Part shown: in pieces, positions 1-11,979 of the stretch
Layout of the letters: every line of letters starts with the position of its first letter
Position numbering within the stretch: the stretch's first letter is position 1
NCBI GenBank assembly: GCA_964017195.1
Contig: OZ024894.1
Coordinates: 8,260,963-8,324,962 of the forward strand
Source of the DNA: Siderastrea radians
Lineage: Eukaryota; Cnidaria; Anthozoa; Scleractinia; Rhizangiidae
Length of the DNA: 64,000 nucleotides
Direction: 5' to 3'
Made by a program: the position numbers and the translations under genes
The notes under the pieces: model-generated
What the model was told of the DNA's origin: nothing
Seen by the model: only the letters and a program-made list of their open reading frames with translations
Databases searched by the model: none

Positions 1-1981
1 AACGCAACAAAGTGTTTGACTTTCAGAAAGAATTGGTCGCCTATTGCCAATCCGATGTACGCCTCTTGAAACAAGGTTGTCTGACATTCAAACGCTTGTT
101 TGAAACCCTGACGGGCTTCAACCCCTTTGAGCATATCACCATTGCCTCTGCCTGCAACCGGGATTTACGCATGAACCGGATGATCCCCAACAGCATCGCC
201 AGTGAACCCGTCCGTGGTTGGCGCAACTCCATCAATCAATCCCGAGTAGCCCTGGAATGGCTCACCTGGTGTGCCCAAGAAAATAACATTCAGCATGTGC
301 GCAATGCCGGTGAGGTTCGCATCCCGTCCATTGGCTTCGTCGATGGCTACTGCCACGACACCCGGACCGTGTACGAATTTCAAGGGTGTTTCACCCATGG
401 ATGCCCGACCTGTTATCCAAACCGCCACGAAACCCATGTCCGCCACTTTGATCGAAGCCTGCAAGATGTCTACGAGACCTCCCAACAAAAGATCCAACGG
501 TTAAAACAGCAAGGGTACACCGTCGTTCAAATGTGGGAATGTGAATGGAACCGTCTCAAAGACACCTCCCTAGACATCCGTACGTTTGTGGCCCAGCTTC
601 AATTCATCGAGCCACTCAATCCGCGAGACGCCTTCTGCGGAGGCCGTACCAATGCCGTCAAGTTGTACCATCACGTCACCCCCAGTCAAAAGATCCATTA
701 CATCGATGTCACCTCTTTGTACCCAAAACCTGTGTGTACCCTAAAGGGCATCCGAGAATCATCTCCACCCCGGGTCACACCGACATCCGCCAGTACTTTG
801 GTCTCATCCAATGTCAAATCCTGCCTCCACGTGAACTGTATCATCCTGTCCTGCCTTACCGCCATGACCACAAACTCCTGTTTCCCCTCTGTGCCGCCTG
901 TGTGGAACAAGAGATGCCGAAAAGACCATTAGAGAGGTCCTCGGAATGCGTGCACACGGACCGGCAACGTGTCCTGACGGGAACATGGTGCACCCCCGAA
1001 TTAGAGAAAGCCGTCGAGCTTGGCTACCAAGTCCAGTACATCTATGAGGTGTGGCATTTTGACGATACCTGTCAGGGGCTGTTCAGAGACTACGTCAACA
1101 CTTGGTTAAAAATCAAACAGGAAGCCAGTGGGTGGCCTAAGGACGACATGTCAGAGCAAGCCAAACAGGACTACATCCAGAAGTACTTCGAGCATGAAGG
1201 CATCCAGTTGGAGTATGACAAAATTGAGAAGAATCCCGGCTTGCGCACCTTAGCCAAAATGATGTTGAATTCCATGTGGGGCAAGTTTGGACAACGCCTG
1301 AACAAAACCCAAATCCAAACCTTTGAGGATCCTCAAGCCTTCCACCGTTTCTTGAAGACGGATACCATGGACGTACGACACGTCTCCGTGGTCAATGACC
1401 AATTGGTGGAGGTACATTATCAGTACCAGGACGAAGACATCCCCGTGTCACCCAACCTTAACATCTTTGTAGCCTGTTTCACTACCTGTTGGGCCCGACT
1501 CCGACTGTATGCCGCCCTGGAGCAGCTGCAGCAACGTGTCTTGTACTACGACACCGACTCTGTCATCTATTATACAGACGAAGGCCAAGCCAACCCCGAC
1601 TTGGGCGATTACCTCGGCGACTTTACGAGTGAATTGGACAAGGACGATTACATCCTGGAATTCGTGTCGGGCGGCCCCAAGAACTATGGGTACCAAACCC
1701 AGAATGGTCACGTAGAATGCAAAGTGCGGGGTTTCCGTCTCAACAGCGAAGGCAAAACCCAACTCAACTACCACATCATGCGTCAGAATGTCCTCGACGA
1801 AATCCAGAAGCCACTCCTCAAACCCCGCCAGACCCAAGTCGTCAAAACGTACCAGACCGTGCGAGATCCCAAACACTACCAACTGCACACCTTCCCCGAT
1901 TACGAACGTTACCAGCTGGTGTACGACAAGAGAGTCGTGGATCCTGTCACTTTCCAGACCTACCCCTACGGGTACCAGTGA
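1..1981 (+). pseudogene. Family-B DNA polymerase of a Polinton/Maverick- or adintovirus-like element, frameshifted and cut by the window edge
   Basis: The product would be a protein-primed type B DNA polymerase that replicates a large self-synthesising transposon or endogenous virus. Reading frame 1 (from before position 12 to about 725) holds an exonuclease-type YCQSD segment, then a nuclease-like insert with a D...YEFQGC and HGCPTC signature (about 330-420), then polymerase motif A ending SLYP (about 700-725). The rest lies in another frame (about 725 to the stop at 1979-1981): motif B NSMWGKFG (about 1268-1292) and motif C YYDTDSV (about 1543-1563). One frame change near 725, at a short C run and directly after motif A, therefore breaks the gene. 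The 5' part lies outside the window. Polymerase identity is strong; assignment to Polinton or adintovirus is inference, because no capsid, integrase or protease gene is visible here. Confidence 0.85.
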
Positions 1982-2174
1982 GACACTTTCCTATACCCAG
2001 GGGAAATTAATGTTGTCTTTTGGTCAGTTTCCTTCGACAACCCCATCACTGTTCACTGTCATCTGTAGCTGTTGCTTCCTTGCTTGGTTGCTTGGTTGCT
2101 TGGTTGCTTGCTTCATCTCAATGCACTCCTTTTCTTGGTTCTGTTCATCCGGGTCTTGGTTTTCCGGTCGAATG
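1982..2174. other. 3' flank of the polymerase remnant, no gene seen
   Basis: AT-rich spacer with a short run of TTGCTTGG-type repeats at about 2070-2115. No coding or RNA signal is recognised. Confidence 0.5.
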
Positions 2175-2625
2175 GACTCATCATAAATGGAACACTCATA
2201 CTATCAAAAGGAATACTCATCATCAAAATGGAACACTCATATTATCAAAAGGAACTCAAAGGAAATACTCATCATGGAACACTCCTATTAAAATAGAAAC
2301 ACTCATCATCACAAGGAACACTCATATATCAAAAGGAACTCAAAGGAAATACTCATCATGGAACACTCATATTATCAAAAGGAACACTCATATTAAAATA
2401 GGAACACTCAAAAAGAACTCATATTATCAAAATGGAACACTCATCATGGAACACTCATATTATTAAAAGGAACTAATAGCAATACTCATCATGAAATAGC
2501 AACACTCATCTTAAAAGGAATTCATCAAAAGGAACACTCATCTTAAAAGGAATTCATCAAAAGGAACACTCATATTATCAAAAGGAACTCATTAAAAGGA
2601 ACACTCATCTTGACATTGGAGGAGA
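2175..2625. repeat. Minisatellite of about 20-bp units (GGAACACTCAT plus AT-rich spacer)
   Basis: The motif GGAACACTCAT recurs many times, separated by variable spacers such as ATTATCAAAA or CTTAAAA. Units differ in length and the array is irregular, as expected for slippage and unequal exchange. Open frames that cross it (148 and 74 codons) are a by-product of the repeat. Confidence 0.9.
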
Positions 2626-3240
2626 TTTCATTGAAAGGAAAAGGATTGTTTGCACAGAAGCCACGTGCGAGCAACATGGATTTCCACTATTTCATCGAAT
2701 ACTCATCGAAAGGAACCCTCATATCAGCTCCTCTATTGACACAACTGGTGACGGTGATGCAGGTACGCAAGCACCTGGTGGAGAATCAATGGAAGCAGAA
2801 GAGAGCTAAAACTCTTACCTCGTCTGTTTGCACTCTTCATTATATGACTTGTTCAGCTGTTCAAAAATGTCCGCCATTAAAACATTTTTTCCAACATGAC
2901 ATCATGCGACATGTTCTCCAACACGAGATTACGGGATCCCCCCGACTGCACTGCTTTGATGAAGGTCAGAGTCCATCAATTAACACCTTCCTGTAATTCC
3001 AACACCTACATAACATAGACCTTGGATCCAAGCCCCTCCATGCTTCATCCTTCTGAGCGAAATGGAACTCTCATCATCTGCATGCCATGGATTATCATTA
3101 AATGATTTGTTGAGCTGTTCAAAAATGTCTGCCATTAAAACATTTTTTCCAACCTGGGCGTCTTTTCTTTCAGTCAAGGACCACCCCCGATGCGCCAATT
3201 GGACTTTGGACTTTGAGCCCGCGTTTCTCAGCGGTTTTAC
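2626..3240. repeat. Spacer with a directly duplicated block of about 45 bp
   Basis: A block containing AGCTGTTCAAAAATGTC and CCATTAAAACATTTTTTCC appears at about 2852-2896 and again at about 3108-3153, with few changes. The rest of this stretch has no recognised gene. Confidence 0.7.
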
Positions 3241-3246
3241 CCCAAC

Positions 3247-3510
3247 ATGAGCCCACGATCCATTTTTTATACTAGTCAGCGGTTTTCCTTTCAAAAACAC
3301 GTGACTTCCGGTTCCATGAGCCCACGATCCATTTTTCCAACTGCTCAGCGGTTTTCCTTTCCAAACCACGTGACTTCCGGTTCCATGAGCCCACGATCCC
3401 TTTTTTCCAACTTGTCAGCGGTTTCCCATTCCAAACCACGTGACTTCCGGTTCCATGAGCCCACCATCCCTTTTTCCAACTAGTCAGCGGTTTCCCATCC
3501 CACTTCCGGT
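3247..3510. repeat. Four tandem units of about 69 bp
   Basis: Units begin at about 3247, 3316, 3385 and 3455, each starting ATGAGCCCAC. They continue through a T-rich stretch and CAGCGGTTT to CACGTGACTTCCGG. The fourth unit is shorter and lacks the CACGTG part. Open frames on both strands across the array are explained by the unit length being a multiple of three. Confidence 0.92.
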
Positions 3511-3535
3511 GATGACGTCAATCGACCAATCAGAA
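3295..3535. promoter_or_regulatory. Clustered E-box/ETS-like sites followed by CRE and CCAAT motifs
   Basis: Seen: CACGTG at about 3298, 3367 and 3437, each followed by ACTTCCGG (reverse complement CCGGAAGT, an ETS-type core). A fourth ACTTCCGG stands without the E-box near 3502. A palindromic TGACGTCA lies near 3513 and CCAATCAG near 3524. Known: these are binding motifs for bHLH-ZIP, ETS, CREB/ATF and NF-Y factors in animals and are typical of CpG-type promoters. Inferred: this could be a promoter or enhancer, possibly bidirectional. No transcript start is proven and the motifs may have spread with the tandem repeat. Confidence 0.45.
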
Positions 3536-6500
3536 GCCAGGATTAGTGTCCATGTGAGCCCACTTTACTACTTCTATTGTTTCAACGAAATGATCTGCAA
3601 GCTGGGTGCAGTTCTTCACCCAATCTGGTTTGTCCAGGCACTGCAGCTCTGCCATACCGTCAATGATGGTGACTTTCAAATGGGGTGCAGCGGTATCTGT
3701 TGTGGTGCCGTCATTGATTCCCTCGTCAGGCAGTCTGGATGGGAGCTTCTCTAATATGGCCATAAGTGCACTTTTTGAAGAGCAGTGCAGCATTAACCCA
3801 TCTGATGCAAACATGGACCTTGGTACTAATGCGAACTCATACAGTCCGATCGTCTCCTTGATGTCCATGTCATGGCGGCTGCGGCATACCATCATCATCC
3901 TGGCAAAAAGGGATCGGTCCTCTCGCAGCTCAATCATCTTCTCCTTTGTGGACACTTTCACCTTCTTCGCATTACTCTTCCATGTACAAAGCTTTTGCTT
4001 CTTCATTGTAGACCAAATGTTGACTTTCTCGGACTGAATGCGCTCCTTCACAAACGTATCAAACAGTGTTTGTCCTATGGCAGTCTGGTTGCACAAGTCT
4101 TCCTTGACTTTATCTGGCATTACAACTTTGGTCACAAGGTTGAAGAGATCCAAGCTTTCCTCAGCAAAAGGGTTGGTAAAGGTCTCAATAGTATCCATCA
4201 ACGCTTTGACATTCTTGTCTTCTCGGGACAGTACAGCTGTAGTGTGGTGGTGATGTCGAGTTTGGATCTTGGAAGCTACACCTGCCATACCCTTTGCCTG
4301 CTCTGCAAGATTTGCCATTTCGGGAGCAATGAGAAAAAACTTGGTCCGTGCAATTTGGTTGAGGGTGATTCCTACCAGTCCCCCGCTTACTTTCATCGAG
4401 CGATTGACATGCTCAAGTCCGTGATCTGCACCAAGTGCACAGAATGGAATGCTGGAGTTCTTGTTCACTATCCAGTTTCCCGAGAGGAACTCTGCATAGA
4501 CGTCTGGACGTCTAGACGTCTATCAGTTGTTGATAGGGAATCCATTTCTGCAAGATACAATGGCATCATACGGGCGTAATTCAGGCGATCATGTGCAAAA
4601 AAGTATTTCGTGAAGACTTGAAGGGCTTGAAGGTGAAGTTTCCAATCACCTGTACGTGCTGCTCTGATAAACTGGAACATCTCCATGACCATACGCATGT
4701 ACTCTCTCGTCACCTTAAACAATGGGTGCTGATCTCGTGTTGCGTCAAACTCTGCCATCTTCTTTAGAAGATCTTGGTTCTCAACAGCTTCTAACAGCTT
4801 AGTGTTTGCTTCCTTCAGTTCAACATTTGATGCTAGGGTGCATGCTTCAGCAACTTCTTGTGAGAGATCTGCGATGCTCTTTAAATCTTCTTGAGAGCTC
4901 TGAAAGAATGCCTTCTGATACAGCGCAAATAGCGCTTGAAGAGTAACAACATGTGCCACTTCACCTCGCTTGACATGATTCCCATCAAGTATCTGCTTCA
5001 CTGTCGCTGGGCCGTAGATATCAGCCTCTATCCAGCACATGTCAAGACCGCTGTCTTCGATAAATGCGCCAGTGGTGCGCAATTGCGCCATAACAATGTG
5101 CAATTCCCCAGGACGGAGAATGAGATGTTGAAGATCGTTTCTTGCCATCTGGAGCTTTTTCGCTGGCTGATAAAGGCCAACATCCAGAGAGATGGCAGTT
5201 TTTCTGCCTGGACCAACAACACTCGTGTTAATATTCTGCGCTTGCATTAGAATAGTCAACGGCGTCGGCCACTCATGGGCTGGTGCAGCTAACAGTGGCG
5301 GGGTGCCTACCTTCGTCACTTCGATAGGGTTACCAATGAGAGAGTTGTATGCTGACCACACAGGTATTCCTGTTCTTCCAGGACACTCTTCTCTTTCTGC
5401 TTGAATATCTCCATCCCTCTCACCCTGTGGTACCTCGTCTCTTATCTGTCGCTGGCTGGAAAAGTTACGCGCCAAGAGCCATGCGAAATCTTGCAAACTG
5501 ACGGTGATGGGAAGCTGACTGGCATCAAATGAAGAGAAAACTGGATTTGCTGGCTTCGGGCAAGGATTCGGGCATTCCAATAAGGCTGTGATAGTTTCCG
5601 GAACATCCTTTACTGAACGACTCTGGTCTTTGGTGTCAACAAGCCTGTTTTAAAAAAAACGAATTATAATACTCCCATTTAGACGAACGCAGTTCAAACT
5701 TAAAGTAAACTTTCCATAATAACAGCCTGACATTTGAATACTTTTAACATGCCATTGCAGTCTCGACCACAGAGACAAAATAGAAGAGTCAGCAATATTA
5801 AAATGATGTGGCACATAAAATAGGTTTTTGGTTTCTAAGAAGACAAATTTCAAATGAATATCATCTGGCCTATAACACGGAGCCCCATTCTCTCTTAACC
5901 AAAAAATAACGACTTGATTGCTTACCTCAATTCCTGCTTAACGTCTTGTGGGTCCTTTTTCTGGTAAATTGCCATGGCCGTTCCATGAAGAGTGCGCTGT
6001 CCATCATACGTGTCCTCAGCAAAATCGACATTATCTATAGCAAAAAATACATGTCGTCCCTTGACAATATCAGGTGGAAGGTACACTCCTCCATTTTGTT
6101 CCATCCGCTCAAGAACAGTAGCCTCTATCTGAGCTTCCACTCTCATTACTCTGTTATACTCGACTGCCATTCCAAATCCATGAAGCATATTCACTAGCTC
6201 TTTGCTTCGGGTAAGCTGATGAATGGCTAGTCCAACAGCTAGCTGTTGTGGCATCTCCCTCGATAGACGTAGTGTTTTAGACTTGTTGTTATTACTCTGC
6301 CTCTCTGTAAGACACATTGATATTGCCGTTTGAGACAAACTCATTGCACGCTTCTTCACGTCTTCTGTCTTCTCCTTGCGCAACCGATCAGTTTTGGGAC
6401 CTTGGATGAGCCATATGCAGAATCGATAGAGCTCTTCTGGTACAATATCACCACTGGCGTCTTCTAGTGTCCCAGTGAATTCCCACCGTTTGGATCTATT

Positions 6501-7758
6501 AATGGCTTTCCTTAAAGTTATGGCAGCATCAAACAACACTTTCATTTCCTCGCTACACTTAACCCTCATACTCTCGGACAACTGAATCGCCTCATCTCGA
6601 GTTTCCTTTATGGTGACCCGCTCAGCCTCGTTAACTCGTTTTGGCTTGTGAAATTCTATGTCTGGAATTTCACTCTGAAGTAAAAGCTTTAATGCTTTTC
6701 GACTGCACGTTGCTTTGTATACATCATTTGCTTTTAAAACCTCGTCGAACATGCTCTGCAGGTCAGACATTGAAAGGATCTTCCCTTCCCTTAACGCACT
6801 CTCCGTCATGGCGAGGAACTCGATTCTCGCTGCTGCCTCACAAACCAAATCACTATCTGAGCAAGATTTATCAGATAACGCTGCTTTTTTTAGTACATTC
6901 GTAACATTTCTAAGCCAACAGTTCTTGTGATACTTTATATCAATAGCGTGTGCATCAGTTGCATCTACTGAAGTGCTTAGTTTGACTCGCAATACATCAT
7001 TTCCTGATAGGTTAATGGCTTCATTCAGGGATTCACCAGCAGAAAACGTGCTGACATTGTGCAGAGGTTGTTTTGCATTCTCTTTTTCTTCACAAAAGAA
7101 ACAAACACTTTTGTCATACGGTGACGTTTGGGAGCGAGTAAGCTGCGAAGGATCTTTCACTTTTCTTTTTGCCTCATTAGGTCCCTCCAGTTGTCTCTCG
7201 TACCTGAGTGCAAATGTTATCGTTTATCAGATCTTACCTGCCGATCTACACATGCAACATTGAATGCATGCAGGTGAACAAAGATTTAAAGCTAGGGAAA
7301 ATAACAACGTTATTTGTCAGCCTAGGTGAGTTCATGTTGGGAAAACTCTTCCATTAAGCACCGGGTTTCCAAATACGAACCCCTGAGTTGGAAAATAGCA
7401 TATACTTACTTAACGTTATTAAGACAATCATGGTGCATCACTCTTAAATGTTAAAGTTCTTTAGTTGCTATATTACAAATAGTAATATAATGAAAACGTA
7501 CCTATCTTTGGCTCTTTTAAGAAGTCCAGTGTGCACAGTTTCCTGATAGCAGCTTCTGTGCCATGATGTTTTCGTCTCTATTAATTCACTGATTGAAACC
7601 AATTTAAGTTTGGACCACAAATCATAATATCGCAAATCGCCGTATCTAGCCCATTCCTCTACAAACTTTAACACTTTTTCATGTGAACTTGGATTGTGAA
7701 CAAGCTGCTCACTTTTCTCCCTTTGGCATATTAAACAAAGACTGAAGTTAAACGACAT
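3530..7758 (-). pseudogene. Three-exon transposon-like multicopy gene, broken by one frameshift
   Basis: Three exons join in frame by GT-AG sites: exon 1 7758-7502, exon 2 7203-5926, exon 3 5644 to about 3530 (introns 298 and 281 bp). Exon 1 starts at ATG 7758 and has a zinc-ligand pattern (LCLICQ ... SWHRSC). Exon 2 starts with a second Cys/His cluster (CFFCEE ... YHKNCW) and has a conserved acidic FAIDNVDFAED block. Exon 3 carries DRLNYARMMPLY, then GNWIVNKNSSIPFCALG and a GLEHVNRSMK block. From memory, proteins of this layout are very abundant in cnidarians and fishes and behave like transposon ORFs; I cannot name the superfamily. Near 4500 an 8-bp unit (AGACGTCT or AGACGTCC) is present three times, and two units would keep the frame, so expansion of one unit broke it. 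The C-terminus appears shortened at about 3530, next to the tandem repeats. Confidence 0.7.
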
Positions 7759-8029
7759 CTCTGCAGCACTACATCATCTGGAAGTTCAATATGGCGGACT
7801 GCTACTTTGATGAAAACGTCAGCTGACCAGTAGGTACTGGCAGAACTGAGGTCCCAGTCCCCTTTCATAAAAACTAACACACGATGAATCTTTTCTATTG
7901 ATGTATTGAAGTTTATACTGCTAATTGAACGAATGTTAATAACAATATATATAATTAGATATTTTTTTAAAAAAATGTTGGGATTTTGGCCAGGACTAAA
8001 TACATTTTTTCGTTTCATCAAGCAAGACT
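7759..8029. other. Upstream flank of the three-exon gene
   Basis: AT-rich DNA containing the likely 5' UTR and promoter side of the minus-strand gene. No clear motif was recognised. Confidence 0.4.
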
Positions 8030-8370
8030 TTCCCAGCCTCGTTTCCATGCTAAGTCAATCGTGTGACGCTTACCAAAAAACATAAGCAATTTGCTGGGTT
8101 CAGGGCTGTCTAGCAAGTATGTCCCCTGAGTTAGGTCTCGCCTCCACCATATATATCGAGCCTTTTTTGATGGGTAGCTTTCTAGCCTCGATTTCATGCT
8201 GGAGCTATCACGTGACCCTCATATATGGCAATAACTATTGTACTAGCTTGAGTGTTGTTTACTTAGTATTTCTGGTGAGTTTGGTTGAGTTTTTTCAAAC
8301 TAGAAAGAAGTTCTGGCCACTTACAGCTTTTCAGCCTCGTTCCCATGCTGGATCACACAGGTCATTTTAA
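8030..8370. repeat. Three diverged direct repeats of about 148 bp
   Basis: The phrase GCCTCGTTTCCATGCT or close variants recurs at about 8037, 8183 and 8333, with partly similar sequence between (for example TCTGGCC/TTTTGGCC and CACGTGAC/GTGTGACG nearby). No coding potential was recognised. Confidence 0.5.
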
Positions 8371-10320
8371 AACATCCTATTAATACTCTCTTGACGCTCT
8401 ACAAAGATGTCAACAATATTTTTTTGGTTCCTTATGGCCTACTTAACACTACTAGGCCACTGGTTTGCTTTCTTCTCAAAATGCCCATGGGAGCTAATTA
8501 TCCAACATATGCTCCCAGACTAAAACGTAGGTTGTAAAGACTAATGATGTTGTACTTTTGAATTATGTTAAGATTTGTTTGGGCAAATGATTTTAGAATA
8601 TTCAGGAAATTTTTTAAAATCATGCTTAGAAAGGGCAAAATCACGCCATCTGGTGATTGCGTGACCAAGACTGACCTGGCACAGAATTCCATCCGTTTGT
8701 AATATCGGCAGATATCGGCCGCGAACGTTGACGCATAAAACAAGTTAAATATACTAACTTGTACACGGATATGTTATTCGCAGTGGTCCAAAGTTTTTGC
8801 TTTGTGCGAACGTTTCATATGTACGTGTGCCGTTCTTCTTCAATTTCACCGAACAGCGAACATTCTCCAACCGAAACGTCACAATGCTGCTTCTTTATAT
8901 CTTTCCTCTCCTTGTGCTATGGACAAAATATTCCCGTCAAATCTGCTAAATGATCCTTTACATTAGTCGTAAAAGCAATTTACTTCAAGCGTCCATCGGG
9001 AGATTTTCCATCTTGCAGTTGTTTCAGTTGTTCGCCTGTCGAGCGGTTACAAGTCGATGCAAAAATTTGCATACATCCTGACCAGTGCACGTGATCGCGA
9101 TAGGATTTTGTGACTTTCTTTCCGATTCTTTGGTCTGCCGCCGTCCAGGATTTTGGACGAATATACCGGCTGTCAACCAGCTTAACGCTTACGCATGCTG
9201 TGAATGTCGTCAAAAAAGTGCACGCGCTGTGATACGCTCTCAAATTTGTTCTACGCGACAGATTTGCACATATCTTTTTCCCAAAATGTCTCCCAGCTCA
9301 GAAAAACAGAGGAAAGACAAGGCGGCAATTGTTAAACCTTTATTTGGTACTGGCATTTATCCAGAATGCAAAGTGATCCTCAAAGTAACCCTTTGAAAGT
9401 TACGTTTTGATGAAGGTGACAGTTTTTGGTGAAGCTGACGTATGAGCGCGCGTGCAAAATGTTAAAGACAGGAAGTGACGATGAGATTGAAGAATATTGC
9501 GCATGCAAGACACGAAATCGGACGGTTTTGCGCAGAGGTTACTCATCCGTCCGCCGGAACAAAGGGCGGCGAAGAAACTTCTGCTTGCAGGGAAGAGTAT
9601 CCTCGAATGCGTAACGTTAACGTAATTCTGTAGATTAACTGCATTTTATATGTATATTTTACATTCCCTGCGTGTCGAACTACAATCCTGAATTCAACAG
9701 CAACGCGAGTTAGCGCTTTTTTGTCGGTCTTTTCGCGTGAACGAAACTTTCTTTCTTGTTCTTTTTAATCCATCGTCGGCAGTTTATGTTCCTACGACGG
9801 TCGAGAAAGAAAAAAAATAAAAAACGACTGAGCTTGTTCCTTTATTCACATGTCAGAAAGATGTAAGTGGCTATCGGTCCGCTTGATCATTCTCTGGAGA
9901 TGAAAGCGAGGCAGAGCTTATCAGCTTGTGCGCACAAGAACCAGCTTTTATGCAGTGCAATATCAGGCTATCTGTCCATTTCACCGATCTGAGTTCGGCA
10001 CTGGATGGCGGAGGAACTCGAGTGCATGCCAAGTTCCTTCTGAAATCGCCCATCGCATTACTGGAAAAGGAAAACTAACATAAAGGTGACAGAGGAGTGG
10101 GGACGGAGGTATCGAAGCCGTTATTTTTCAGAAAACAGGTGTCCTTGTTCCTGTGGGCTAAGCTAATGGAAACAAATTGAGAGGGGAGGGGGCTAGTAAA
10201 ATAATAATACATGACTTTTGAACTGATTAATCTCTCTTTTGATAAGAATATGCAATGCTTTCTTCTTGAAAACTAATAAAATAAGTAGAAATTTAGCAGT
10301 AAAAATGTGAAATTCGCTAT
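8371..10320. other. No recognised gene
   Basis: Only short open frames occur, none resembling a known family or having a convincing splice context. A short hairpin-like CGTCGGCAG/CTACGACG pair lies near 9772-9800. The region may hold diverged mobile DNA or untranslated sequence. Confidence 0.4.
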
Positions 10321-10324
10321 ATTT

Positions 10325-10425
10325 GAATAAATCGGCGACAAATGCCCCATACCCGGGCAGACCACTGATGACAAATGCCCCACCCTGGAGAACGACAAAT
10401 GCCTGGTGTGGGGAGGAGGAATGGT
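10325..10425. repeat. Short direct repeats with GACAAATGCCCCA core
   Basis: GACAAATGCCCCA occurs near 10336 and 10368, and GACAAATGCC again near 10393, in a GC-rich patch inside AT-rich DNA. This looks like part of a dispersed element. Confidence 0.5.
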
Positions 10426-11604
10426 CATGCTCGGAATTGACTGAGCCATAACATTTTGGTGTAGTCCTTAACCTTGCCATAACCGGCGCCATACTTTGTT
10501 TCTCTACATAAATAAGCTTGATTAACTGTAAGGCCTAGTTTGAGCAAGTAGCCAACGAGGCACAGCCTGCAGACAGGTATTACAATTGATTTAGTATAAA
10601 ACAAAATGATTGGACTCGGGAAACGACCACATATTTTCATGCTAGAAACTGAAGCACGTGCCATCGACGAAGTTACGAATTTGGAAGAAGAAATGCCAGT
10701 TGCAGCAAATCAGAGATGATGACATAACCAAAATCTCAATTCACCACGCCAACCCAATTGTGTACGGTGCTCGCAACATCTGCGATTTTTTTAGCTCGAC
10801 GTTTTTGCCACTCTTTAAAAAATACTGCAGCAGCAATTTGTTCAGGTCAGTTTAAGTGCAAGCAACCATACATTGACTTCTTAGAAGAACCTGTCAAGGG
10901 CTGTGAATGCCACAGAAATAAATGAGAATTGCTTGTCCCCACTGTAACAAGCCAATATATCTCTCTGCTAGAACGGAGTACCCTAAAACATGTCTAAGTC
11001 CATTTTATTTGAATTATGTCTAGTACAACAACGGACCTTTGGGTGGTAGGTTTCAGCTCTTTCTTTTGTTTTCTTGGTTAGAAGTACTAAGCAACTGAGC
11101 TTCTCGCATATAGCTTTCTTGATAGTCAAGGTATTCCTATGGAACGCTTAGACTGGGGGAATAGGTGGGTGAGCAGTGCTACATGCACACTCTAAGATAG
11201 CAAGTGCCAAGTTGAAATAATAAGTGCAAACTGCGTAACAGGCCCGTGGGTGAAAGAAAAATTTCTGTCACCTAAAATTAAAATGCACATGGCTGGCGCT
11301 TGTGCTCTTTATAACCACCTAGCGCTCACTCTGTTAGAAAAGTGTACTTTTCTACAATGATGATGTGATGTCAATCTAATCTGGACTATCTCTCTCAGCA
11401 AGTATTTTAATGGTTGTTTCATGCATATCCCTTATGGAAATAGGGTGAGTTCCCCTCATTCCTGCCGTAATGACATCACAATGTATCTCTTTTGCTAAAT
11501 TTTTATTTGAAGCCAGCCATATGCCCTTGAAGTAAGCAACTATCTTGTATATTACTAAAGATATAGCGTATACCTTTACTTCTCCTTGGTCTTAGTTCTA
11601 GCCT
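10426..11604. other. No recognised gene
   Basis: Short frames only. One of 65 codons at 10658-10855 on the plus strand shows no motif I recognise. Nothing else is supported. Confidence 0.4.
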
Positions 11605-11972
11605 GTGTACAGACACAATTTTTCCCGCAATTTTTTTGAGGCGAGGATAAGTTTGCACCCAGGCTCCCCCGCGAGCAAACCATGGTCACGCTTCGGAAAT
11701 CATGTAGCGTATCACGTAAGCGTAACATCACTGATTGAAGCTCTACCACTGAAAGGCCTCTTCAACAATCCCACTTTTGAAATTGGTTTTGAGAGGATTA
11801 AACGTCAATTTTCACAAAACAATGATATTGATGGGACAAGGAGCACAAAGATACATAAATTGAAACATTTCAAGTTTGGAGCCGTAGCAACTGTCAAAGC
11901 TCAAGGAGATCTGCATTCAACGAAAGGCAAAAATAAAGACTTTGGACCCCTTAGAATACCATATCTCTGTAC
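11605..11972 (+). CDS. Candidate internal or first exon of an unknown protein
   Basis: An open frame of 124 codons ends at a good donor (ACAG followed by GTTAGT, about 11972). The better part is from about 11740 on (LPLKGLFNNPTFEIGFERIK ... LRIPYLCTG), which follows a possible acceptor near 11739. The first 40 codons overlap a repeat-like AGCCTGTGTACAGAC ... CAGGCTCCCCCGCG segment and are probably not coding. I do not recognise the family. No partner exon was found nearby, so this may be a stray or decayed exon. Confidence 0.25.
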
Positions 11973-11979
11973 AGGTTAG

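Noticed and set aside
2020..2466. 148-codon plus-strand frame across the minisatellite
   Set aside because: Its composition follows the GGAACACTCAT repeat and it has no conserved motif.
2175..2625. CRISPR-like array
   Set aside because: Units and spacers are too short and irregular, and the sequence is a eukaryotic genome.
3247..3483. Repetitive 78-codon frame and opposite-strand 129-codon frame
   Set aside because: Both are by-products of the 69-bp unit, whose length is divisible by three.
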